A stretch of DNA of 64,000 nt from Sorghum bicolor (taxonomy: Eukaryota > Streptophyta > Magnoliopsida > Poales > Poaceae), in contig NC_012875.2 in NCBI RefSeq assembly GCF_000003195.3, positions 14,976,387-15,040,386 on the forward strand. Direction: 5' to 3'. Below are positions 9,447 through 18,952 of the stretch, one piece after another. The notes beneath the pieces were generated by a model that was given only the letters and a program-made list of their open reading frames with translations, was not told the origin of the DNA and searched no databases. Each line of letters begins with the position of its first letter. The first letter of the stretch is position 1. Position numbers and translations under genes: made by a program.

Positions 9447-10073
9447 TGACCTTACTATCGGCAAAGGTGATAACTCGAATACTTTAGTCCTGACAACAGC
9501 GATGCGCCCGGATGTCACGGCTAAGAGGTACTCACGCGGAACTTGAGAACACGCTGAGCTTAAGTCGACGAATTCCTAAGAACTCGTAATAAAAGGGAAA
9601 AAGTATGACGAAGTCGTCGAAAAGTAGATGCTGGAATATGAGTAAAAACGTGTGTTTGATTGATTGATAGATATCTCATTACAAGGCCCTAGGGTCTATA
9701 TTTATACCCTGCTCAAAGAGCTACAACCAGAAACAATTAGATTTTGAATTCCAAACTACACGGAATCCGTATACAAAACGATGTAAATAATTAAGGAAAT
9801 AACAAAACTATCCCCCGTGACAAACTGAAACTCCCTCACACAACGACCAGCAACTCCCGGACTCCCTCTTTGCATCATCGGCAGACCCTTTGCCATAGTC
9901 ATCGGCAGACTTTCTTATCCAGCCATCGGCACAGTCATATCACTGCCTGTAGACTTAGTCACGTTCAACTTCTCCTTCATCGGCAACCATCCTTATCGGC
10001 AACTCACCTTGTAAACATCGTACCGCCACCTCATCCTGCCATCCTAGACACGTGCCCAAAAACGGTGTCAACA
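9447..10073 (-). repeat. 5' LTR of the Tat element
   Basis: The outer end at 10073 is firm: in element orientation it begins TGTTGACACCG and abuts foreign LTR sequence. The inner end is uncertain. TGACC at 9447 is a possible end, with TGGCACGCC as a possible primer site 7 bases beyond it, but I could not match that to a tRNA; an alternative end is TGATAAC at 9469. The U3 part holds five ATCGGC hexamers and a TATA box. The 9402-9446 leader carries a pyrimidine tract and a TTTGCAG acceptor-like site just before gag. Confidence 0.6.
9697..9706 (-). promoter_or_regulatory. Candidate TATA box of the Tat LTR
   Basis: The minus strand reads GGGTATAAATATAGACC, a good plant TATA box, about 370 bases into the LTR from its U3 end. 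The five GCCGAT hexamers at 9877-10000 lie upstream of it in element orientation, where enhancer elements would be expected. Confidence 0.6.
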
Positions 10074-11654
10074 CCCTCATACCACTTAAACCAAGTTGTC
10101 ATCCCCAGCATGACATGAGAGACGTGGTATTAAAATATGCACTTGCTCTTCTAAATAAATAATAAATGGGATCTGCAAGCGCACAGATTAATACCGATGT
10201 AGCATTTTAACCGGGAAGTATTCCAGGTATCGTTATTTATATTTTTACCACTGTGAAGGGATTAACAATCATCAATATTGATTACAGAATAGAATATGAG
10301 ATTGAGTATCTATCATTGCATGTATAATTGAGAACATTTATCTAACTCTTTCATACAGGGGTAAGTGTCACATAAAGGATATATGAAGTAATGAATAGTG
10401 ACAAAGATAATTAATCTGATCATAAATAGCCACATATAAATATGATAAGCACCTCAATTAGATACTCTAGAAAGTCATTAGCATGGAATTAGAACGAACT
10501 ACAAGAATATTTCCTAAGTTATTCTCAACTATATAGTCTAGCATTATCATAATTAGTGCAAGCATACTTAGCAATCATTGCGAGACAAGACTACGCCCAT
10601 GCATAGTGATATTAGCAAGGTAAATGAGAAACATAGCAATCACTCTCCTGTAATAATATTGCTCTGCCAGCCCAATACACGAGAGGGGGACTATATAAGA
10701 ATCAATGAAGCTGTCACTATCACGAACTACCCCACGATCTGGCATATTGGGTACAATCACAGATAACTACGGTATAAGCACCACGCCTACACAATATCTA
10801 TCATTTACCCATGGATCCAATGGATAAACGCTATACGATCCTAAGCATGTATATAGATCCAATCTAACTAAGCCAAGTACATAACTATGGTAAACTAATA
10901 AGAACAATATAATCTTGAATATAAGCAACTAGAGCAAAGTCATATGCAATATATAGAAGTAGAACAAAGTCATATTCATAATATTGAAGAACAAAGATAA
11001 TTAGAAGAACAATTAGAAGCACAATTAGAGAATTACCAAGAATCCTCTTGACAGATCCGGAAACCAATCGAAGATTGACTCCTTCTAGTTCTAATCCTAT
11101 GTAGCTATGCTAATCTAGATGTCTAATTGGTGTGGTGGCTCTAATCTTGATCAAAGGCTTCTTCTCCCTTGAGAATAATGAATTAGGGTTGAGAGGCTCT
11201 ATCCTCCAGGGTCCAGGGGGTCTGGTTTTATAGTCTCTTCAAGTGAGTATGGGCCGTTGGATCAAACAGTCATTGATTGAACGGTTATCCTTGATCCTTT
11301 AGGTCGGTGGAGATCTTCCCCAAAACAGAGTCCTGATTGGACTCAGAGAGGGGGCGGGCGCCCAGGGCAACTGGGCGGGCGCCCAGTCCCTGGCCCCGTT
11401 CGGCCTCCGCTTCCTTCCCGTGGCTTCTGGAGTCTTCTAGATGTAAGATAATTGCGCGGCACGTTGATATCTCTATGTAATCCCGACGTGTGGGCCTTTC
11501 TTCCGTATTTCCTGATAACCCCCTGCAGAAATAGACAAACACCAAAACTCATGGAATTCTGTCAGATAAAACCCTAAGTCTAGATGTTGATTTCATTTGG
11601 ATCTTTTTCTTTGTTTATTTGATAATTAAATTTGATACTTAAGGACCGTTAACA
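10074..11654 (-). repeat. 3' LTR, B family (B1), truncated at left by Tat insertion
   Basis: It matches the LTRs at 41646-43280 and 48234-49963 along its length and ends ACCGTTAACA, a variant of the family end CCGTCAACA. The adjoining AACTCCCCCAAGCTT (11655 onward) is the polypurine tract read on the other strand, which makes this the 3' LTR. A TATA box (CTATAAAACC, minus) is near 11225-11234. The GC-rich pair GGGCGGGCGCCC is at about 11351-11385. Confidence 0.9.
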
Positions 11655-13860
11655 AACTCCCCCAAGCTTACCTCTTGCTCGTCCCTGAGCAAGGATAGAC
11701 TCAGTGATGGATTAGAAGTTGTTGCAATATCTTAAAAATTGACGGTACACATGCTTTTAAATAAAGATCTCATCTCTGAGTTAGAGTAAACTGTCAAGAC
11801 TTAAAACTTACTTAGTTTATCTTTCACCATGGGACTTGTAACCGTTACTTCTGTCTTGAGTAGTTAAAAGATAGAACAGTCTAGTCAAGTGTCATGTCTC
11901 TTATTCTTGATCAGCTATAGCTCTGGAGTTTTTGCAGATTTTCAAATAAAACTCAGAGATTCCTTGTATGACTCTCTCATATCTCTCTTTTGTGGTATTT
12001 CTGGATCCTTACCAAGGCAGTAATGGTATATGCCTTCTCTCAAAGTATGTGGTATTTTTGGTATGAGGCATAGTGATATTGCCTTCTCTCTCACCCTACT
12101 CTAATAAGGTTTTGATATCTGGAGCTCATAGGTGGGAGACAGCTAATACATACTTACAAGACATTTATTGCATAGTCAAACCATGGATCCAGAAGAACAA
12201 GTCAATAAGTCAAATCAAGATGTGCATGTGTGGCGAATGAATGGTGTATGGTGACGATGGTGATAATAATGGTGAAAGTCTAATTATACTTTTGCTCTTT
12301 TGAGGGGATACATACCTTTCTTGCACTTTGAAGCTTTTTGAGGATAATGAGATGCTCTATATTTTCTTTCTCTTTCCTCTCAGGTGGGTATCTTGTACCC
12401 CTAATTCTACTGTCGGACACTTGTCCATTTTTACCTCTCGTCTCACTTTTTCTTTTCTTTCGAGGTTCCGGGCACTTGCCCCTTTTTATTTCCTCGTATT
12501 TTTCCTCTCTTTTTTTAGAGCACTCATCTCCTTAAATAATATAGCAAGTGGTAGTAACCAAGATAACTCGAGCATTTATTTCACAGGGAATAACAAGGAT
12601 AGGAAAATATTTTTGGCTATTCTCTCCCGGATTAGGAGTAGAATAATTTTGAGTGAATCTAGAGATGGAAATGAGTGGATATATGTGGATGGTACTTCCG
12701 GAGTAGAAGTAGCATGTATGAGTGAACGTACAAGTGAATCTTGATTTTAACCACGTGACAAGCTCCTAAGGGTCTACACAGCTTGACCACACTCAATGCT
12801 CATAAGCAGTAAAAAGTAAATGTGTGGCTGTGGTAGGATTTTAAACTCTCATCATATAGGAACTCATCATGTGTTATTTTAAAGATTTTTCAAAGATAAA
12901 ATTCTCCAGAATTCTAGCATCTCTAGGAACAGATAAACAGCAGCTCAACCTTCCTATATCATATCCGTTAACAACTTAGACTTTAGATCAAGTACTCTTC
13001 CCACAAGTTTAGGTTTAGAGCAAATCTTACTTCATAACAGTCATGCCTAAACTTGAGAGAGGTTTCAATTTTAAGAACTAGTCATGGCAGAGCAACTATT
13101 CATCATTTCCATGTGAGATTTTATCATGAGGGTTCATAGCAAACTTTATTTATTTATTTATTTAGCAAACTAAGCAAAGATATATATAAAAGCACAAGAT
13201 CTTTATTTGGGTTTTTATGATTATGTATCTTTTTATTATTTGATTAAAGTATAAACGCGAGTAGAAATACTTAGCTGGATAAATGAGGGTGCTCTCCCCC
13301 AAGCTGGATTTTGACGTAATTTCTTCTGATGTAGCTAGCAGGTGGCAGAGGTGTATTTGAAAATCAGCAGCATTCTAACAGCGATTAGAATGTCCTCCGT
13401 CTGCTAGTCTTCTTGATTCTTAAATCCTGTGGAGCTCAAATAGACAACAAAGCTTTGTGGAACTGGTTAAGTGTTAGCATAAATATCTAGCCTTTATCAT
13501 GTTGAGCCTCCTCAACAAATGTTACTTATTTAGCAGGATCATGCACTTATTATTTTTATATTTTTATTGTAAGATGAAAACATATTTATTTTATGCCACC
13601 ACAGTGAATGTACCTATGGGTTTTATGCCATGAGCATACTCACATGGGGCTTACTATTTTTTTATCATTTTTATTTTCTTTTCAAGATAGCATGAACCTG
13701 ATTAACTAAGCAAATTATTGAAAGGAAAAAGATAACTACCATGTTTACCTCTTGGCAAGGCGTTCGGTATTTTTAAGTCCTCCGAACGGGACTCTCCGTT
13801 TTCTCAGTCGTCCTGGGATTTAACTATCTTCTCTCTCCACACCTGACTCGGTGCTACGGT
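11655..13860 (-). other. Non-coding 3' region of the B-type element
   Basis: No reading frame is convincing. The sequence is collinear with 43281-45420 and, inverted, with 32400-34546, so it is a conserved non-coding internal region of the family. It holds the terminal polypurine tract beside the LTR, a long pyrimidine-rich stretch at about 12350-12530 (purine-rich on the element strand) and an internal polypurine-like CTCCCCCAAGCT near 13297. It may contain packaging or reverse-transcription signals. Confidence 0.75.
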
Positions 13861-13884
13861 CTCCTCAGGACAGTTCTGTTCAAG

Positions 13885-14499
13885 CTATATGTCTTCAGAC
13901 CTTATCACTTCTCCTTCGTAGTCTGCCCATTCGTCCTTGATGATTTGCCTCATCTGGTTGCGGTTGCATCGTCTTCTTGTCTTGATCTGCTTAGAGTCTT
14001 CAACTATATAGTTAAGGTTAGTAAAATAGTGGCGTACATTCTCAGAGGGGAAATGCATGTGGACTTCTCTGGTTCCATTATAGATAATGGCTTTGATAGT
14101 GTTTGAGGAACGGTCTTCCAAGGATGATGGGTGGATCCTACTCGTCTTCTTCCATGTTAATGACCTGAAAATCATCTGGAGCTGAATGTATATTGGTTGT
14201 AGGGGCATGGTTCCATGTAGGAGCAGATAAGTGACTGCGGCCATTATGTTGTCGTTAGATCCGGTGTCGTAGAGTGTCTTCTGAAAAGAGTATCCGTTGA
14301 TTGTGCACTAGATGCTTGGAACACCAGGGTCGTTCTTCTTGATCAAGAAAGGTGACTTGAGTCGACGATCTTGACCTCCTCTGATAAGGATCCAATGTTT
14401 TAAGTCTTCTGGAGAAGACTTCTCACTATCTTCATCCTTTAGGTGCACCATTTGATTAGGTGTGGACCTTGACGTCTGCACCTCTTGATACGGTGTCAC
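13885..14499 (-). pseudogene. Remnant of second retropepsin-like domain, B-type element
   Basis: Two frame fragments: 14308-14499 ends LKSPFLIKKNDPGVPSI, and 13885-14244 starts MAAVTYLLLHGTMPLQPIYIQ and ends with a basic stretch and GEVIRSEDI. They correspond to 45423-46136 in element B and 31640-32383 in B2. Here the block between the flap and GRPFL is deleted and the frame broken, so no active protease is encoded. The strand agrees with the flanking LTRs. Confidence 0.8.
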
Positions 14500-15920
14500 C
14501 TATATTCTTTGATTGCCTAGCTGTTCGTAGTGCGGTGTTGGCAATATCCTGCTTAGTGTGTTTGTGCTTGTAAATCCAGGTCCTTCACTTGGTGGAGTCT
14601 GGGAGTTGTAAAACTCCTCCATGTTTTGTTCGAAGTGTACCTATTCATAGAGACAAGGCAGAGATCAAGTGCATGGGCCCTGTTGGTGGAAAACACCAAC
14701 AGAACCAAAAGTGTATTTGTTCTTCTCTAACCTTAAACATAGTGAGCAAGACAAAGTTGATGGATCATGAGTGTAGTATTTAAAACATTTGTTAGATCAT
14801 ATGGCTCAACCTAATGGAAAGATAATCTATCTATATTTATGTTTTGTTTATATCTTCCAAAGATTGAATATGCAATATTTTAGCTTATATGTTTAGGAGC
14901 GTGGGATCACGAAGGTAGTACTAAGAACAAAGATTAAAGGACTAAACATGTTGAATTAATTGGGTTGATTAATTTGGAGCTACAAATCATACATGTTTGT
15001 CTCTTTATTCATGTGAATGCCAGAACCAAGGAGAAGCTTATAAAAGCGATAGTCAAGTACCTTAAGATGTTACCTTACTTGAAGAGTGACGGTACAGTAT
15101 CACCTTGTGGAAGCTTTCCTTTCTTAGCGGTTGTGCATCGTGTTTGTGGCACCCTCCATGGATCATCTCTTATGAGCTACGTTTTTCTTGTGCAAATTGT
15201 TAAACTTCATGTGTCACTTTCTTCATCTCCAATGTGAGTTTATCTCAGGACTTCCCAGGTTGATATTGAAAGTTTTCCTGCAGGGGTTAGTCCGACAAAA
15301 TATACCAATGCCTACTCAAGTAGTTTTTAGTTCAGTAACCAAACTAGACTCCATGTCTAATCAGATTAAGGAAGGCTATTTAACCTAAGCACCACGCTTA
15401 ATTTAAAATCCAATAGAAGTATGTACAGTACTTCCAAACTCACACTTACTAGAATAAACAAAGGTAGCATGATGGCTTATAGAGATCTACTTAAGTGGAG
15501 ATGAAGTAGTGTGATTAGTATTTAACAAATTGAGCATGTCTCAAAGGTAGGGACAACCAACATAGCAACATGGCAAATGATGTTGTAAAGTACTCCCCCA
15601 AGCTTGAATTTTGCAGAATTCAAGATTGGATGAATTTAATTCAATGTTGCATGATGATTGGTTGGACATACCTTGTGCTTGCCATTCATTGGATCTTCTT
15701 GCTCCAATCCTGGAAAGGTTAGTGTCAAGAATACCCGAAGGAATATTTCTATAATTATCTCAATATGCTCAATACACAAGGCAATGTTGCAAATAATTAG
15801 AAGTTCATGTTACGATCTGATAAGTGCTTGTTTAAGGATGCTAAGCTTATCCTTGGGAAACCATCAAGTTATGTTGGTGAAGTGGTTTCCCCTCCAACAC
15901 CTACCTATATCAAGATCAAC
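14500..15920. other. Non-coding internal sequence, unassigned
   Basis: I see no supportable gene. The stretch is AT-rich, with short open frames lacking family resemblance. It contains ACTCCCCCAAGCTT at 15592-15605, a polypurine-tract-like site on the minus strand matching the terminal tract of the B family. It has no counterpart in elements B or B2, so it belongs to the C-type part of the composite. Confidence 0.6.
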
Positions 15921-16847
15921 TCAACGAGATCTGCAATATTTATTATAGACATATGCATCGACAACCGCCCTTTTAAAGTTTTTATAAATAGAAAATAAGA
16001 GGGGGTTGGAGATCTCAAATGTGGTAAGGTCAGAGAGACCAATTGATTGGGGAGATGTTTCATATGAGCAAGGACTTGATGAGGTATTTATGAAATAATT
16101 TCCATGCTCACTGTTGTTTCTCTCATTCTCAAACTCCAAGGATGATTCTTCATGAATGCTTAAAATTCCTCTAGGATTGTATCTCAAGTTTGTTTTATCT
16201 ATCCATTCAATGGTGATAGCACATGGATTTTTAATGCCCTCTAGCCATTGATGTTGCTCTTCTCGATCCTCCTTCTTATGCATGGGATGTCTAGAGAGAT
16301 TCATAGGATTATCGGGAGGTTCAAGAGAAAAAGCATAGTAGAAACTATTAAGCTCAAGGATGGGATGGATAGCCGAATCATGAGATTGAAATGTTTAGAA
16401 ATTGGCTATTAAAACTTCCTTTCCTCGTCTGGGAGATGATTCCTTCTCTATCTCTAAGATTTTTCTATGAAGACTAGTACAAGAAGGATGTCCACAAATG
16501 AAGACATACCTTCCTTTACTAATAGATAAAGAAAGAAGGACTCTACTAAAGGTTATGTGATTAAGACCAATGTGAAAATATCTAGGAAAAACATGGTCTT
16601 GTAGGGCTAGGTCTAAACCAGAATTTATAGAAAGATTAAAAGATTCCCTAGGTGTAGCTAAAAGTGCATTATCTTCTTGATTAAAAGATAGGACCTCAGC
16701 TATAGAAAAGGGTTGGTTTTGACCTATTGCAATCAACTCCGGACACAGATCATAATTAGGGGCAGGACGTGTTGACTCCCATGGTCTATGGCTGGTCTCC
16801 GAAGGTGCAAAGAATTTAATAATAGGTATGGAATTTAAGTTACCCAT
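15921..16847 (-). pseudogene. Unknown 308-codon ORF after the primer site (one in-frame stop)
   Basis: The frame starts at ATG 16845-16847 (MGNLNSIPI), 94 bases downstream of the tRNA-Asp primer site in element orientation. It runs through one TAA at 16395-16397 in the sequence ANF-stop-TFQSHD, probably a former CAA, to a stop at 15921. The N-terminus fits the N-myristoylation pattern MGxxxS. The first half includes PAPNYDLCPELI, FNLSINSGLDLALQDHVF and YVFICGHPSC; the second half includes NPCAITIEWIDKTNLRY, STSSSPCSYETSPQSIGLSD-like text and FKRAVVDAYVYNKYC. I recognise no Gag core, zinc knuckle or enzyme motif. Its position suggests a Gag-like or accessory protein, but that is inference. Confidence 0.6.
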
Positions 16848-16940
16848 AAAGATAAAAATAAAAAGATAAAAGAATAAAAGTATAAGAGTATAATACAAGA
16901 TAATAGCAAGACTCAAAGTTATCTCAGCAAACCGTCTTTC

Positions 16941-16958
16941 TCCCCGGCAACGGCGCCA
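16941..16958 (-). other. Primer binding site, tRNA-Asp
   Basis: The minus strand reads TGGCGCCGTTGCCGGGGA, which complements the 3' end of plant tRNA-Asp. It lies 8 bases inside the LTR end (16967). This fixes 16967-18200 as a 5' LTR on the minus strand. Confidence 0.9.
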
Positions 16959-16966
16959 GAAATGCT

Positions 16967-18200
16967 TGTTGATATTTGGTAACGCAATAAGGAAATGATC
17001 CGCAAGCGCACGGATATCGGTGAGCATTTCACCCGGGAGGTTATCCAGAGTTATCGTATTTATATTTTTACCACTGGGAGAAAGGGTGCATCTGACTAAC
17101 CAAATCTATTGCTACTATCCCTTTAGGCTACAAAGAATGTCTCTCAATGTGAGTGATGTATAGAGAAGACTGCAACCGTAGTCTCGTTCTAACCTTGGTA
17201 AGGATGATCTACTGTTCTATTGGGAAGGATCACGGAATCTAGACACCACAAAGGATGTTCGACCCGCACCTATAAACCCTACCCGTCCTGCTAACAAGAT
17301 ATGGAATACAAAGGTAACTCGGAAATGTCACATTCCTCGCTACTACCACGGTCCAGCTAGTCAGGGGATATCTATGAGTACCCTAGCCTAAACACCACGT
17401 TTACGCTAGCAAGTGATTACTCTAATACTCAACCGGAAGAGGATTAAAGTAAACTCATAAACCAAAGAACAATAAAACAAGAACTTACTAGTATTAGAAG
17501 TCAAATTACTGAAGAATCTTAGAAGCAAGCCTCGGGTTAGGAGACTTGATCCCGCAGGTACAACTCGGAGTAGACACCGACAGGCCGGCCTTCCTCCGAT
17601 CTACACCTCCACTCTATCTCTCTCAATCTAGTAGAAACTAGAAGATCTATTTCTACTTTACATTGGTTGCTAAGCCTAAAAAGAAATATTATTTAGAGAA
17701 GAGGTTTTCCTTCGAGGGCACCCCTCAATCTCTATGATAATTTCTTGTCTTCTCCAGGGGCCAAAGGGGCCTCCTTATATAGTCCTCCTCCTCTATGTGT
17801 TTTTGGGTCGGTAGGCGAGGTGGTACTATGTTTTCCTTGATCCAATAGGTCGGTGGAACAACGTGTGCGAAGAGAGTCCCGAAAGGCATCCAGAGGGGGG
17901 CGGGCGCCCAGGTCACCAGGGCGGGCGCCCTGGGCCTGGCCCCTTTCGGCCTCCGCCTTCTTCCTATGGCTTCTGGAGTCTTCTAGATGGTAGAAAATTG
18001 CGCGGTGCGTTGATATCTCTATGTAATCCCGACATGTGGGCCTTTCTTCCTTATTTCCTGATAACCCCCTGCAGAAATAGACAAACACCAAAACTCGTGG
18101 AATTCTGTCAGATAAAACCCTAAGTCTAGATGTTGATTTCATTTGGATCCTTTTCTTTGTTTATTTGATAATTAAATTTGATACTTAAGGACCGTCAACA
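16967..18200 (-). repeat. 5' LTR, C type (1234 bp)
   Basis: It starts TGTTGATATTTGG and ends ACCGTCAACA. From about 17880 to 18200 it matches the B-family LTRs closely (GC-rich pair, TTCTAGATG region, TCTGTCAGATAAAACCC, end). The first 900 bases differ from B apart from short blocks such as CGCAAGCGCAC and TATTTATATTTTTACCACT. A TATA box (CTATATAAGG, minus) lies at about 17774-17783. It joins the broken ORF0 of element E at 18201. Confidence 0.88.
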
Positions 18201-18743
18201 ATGTACGATGTCATGGAAATTGGCAAACTTAAAGGTCAACTCTCAAAACAAAAACAAGCCACCGAGAACTGCGAGGCAATGCTGTCCCGTATGGTGGAAG
18301 AGAGGAATGCCACGATTGCCCAAGAAGAGGAGGCCAGGAACGCACATAGGCATGAGCTGATCAGAATGAAGGCGAAGCTGGATAAAACCAAGTACCTCAA
18401 ATATCTGTACGTGAAGATGACGGCCACTGTCACCGCGCAGAGAGATGTTGCGTGGCAGCGGGAGGACCAGCTACAGCTGGAGAAGCTCGAGCTGGCACAT
18501 CATCTAGATACCATCAACGATTTGGCAATGCAATACCGTGATGTTGCATTTGATCTATACCATCAGTTCCATCCACCTCCAGGTGAAGGGCAGATGGGCA
18601 CGGATGGAGAGTTGGCGGATGATGGGGAACCCGATCAAGGCCTCAATGATGAGGAGGAGTCCGACTCCGATGACGACAACCCGGGGGGTAATAAGGATGA
18701 TGGCAATGACGACCCGGGCTACAGCTCTGGCCACACCGACTAG
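18201..18743 (+). pseudogene. ORF0 of element E, N-terminus lost
   Basis: 180 residues remain, matching residues 55-234 of the complete ORF0 at 53798-54502. The apparent start codon is internal to the original frame and lies directly at the junction with the inserted LTR. The protein is a charged coiled coil (ENCEAMLSRMVEERNATIAQ, KLELAHHLD) followed by a proline patch and a strongly acidic tail (DEEESDSDDD). An extra ORF upstream of gag is known in rice gypsy elements RIRE3 and RIRE8; its function is not established. Confidence 0.8.
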
Positions 18744-18952
18744 TTCGGTGAAGCCGTGGGCAACGTCGTTGTTGGATTCCTAGTCGACCGTAGTGGGGTC
18801 GGGTTTGTAGTATAGTATCTTTTCTTTTAAAAGTTGTACTCATTTATTCCTAGTGTGTTGAACTGATGTTTAATAAATAAATGGAAGTATGTAAGATATG
18901 TTGTAAGTTATGAATTCCCTGTGATAACAAGTACATATGATTCTTGTAGCAG

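Larger units (their letters stand above)
1..10073 (-). mobile_element. Ty3/gypsy retrotransposon, Tat lineage, 3' end outside the window
   Basis: On the minus strand the order is 5' LTR (about 9447-10073), leader, gag, protease, reverse transcriptase, RNase H, a second RNase H, integrase, then a plus-strand (antisense) gene. Dual RNase H domains and an extra antisense ORF between integrase and 3' LTR are established traits of the plant Tat lineage (for example maize Grande). The LTR outer end reads TGTTGACACCG in element orientation. At 10074 the sequence changes abruptly to the interior of an Athila-like LTR, so this is a younger insertion into that LTR; CCCTC at 10074-10078 would be one copy of the 5-bp target duplication. 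The other LTR lies left of base 1. All three sense frames are open, suggesting recent activity. Confidence 0.93.
10074..18200 (-). mobile_element. Athila-like composite element, B-type 3' LTR and C-type 5' LTR
   Basis: In minus orientation: 5' LTR 16967-18200, tRNA-Asp primer site, an unknown ORF, non-coding sequence, protease remnants, a 2.2-kb non-coding tail, polypurine tract and 3' LTR 10074-11654. The LTRs match only in their right (U3) halves, so this is not a normal insertion product; it may be a recombinant of two related elements. It interrupts the first ORF of element E at 18201, and its left end is cut by the Tat insertion. The first 75 or so bases of the left LTR must lie outside the window, left of the Tat element. 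Confidence 0.75.
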
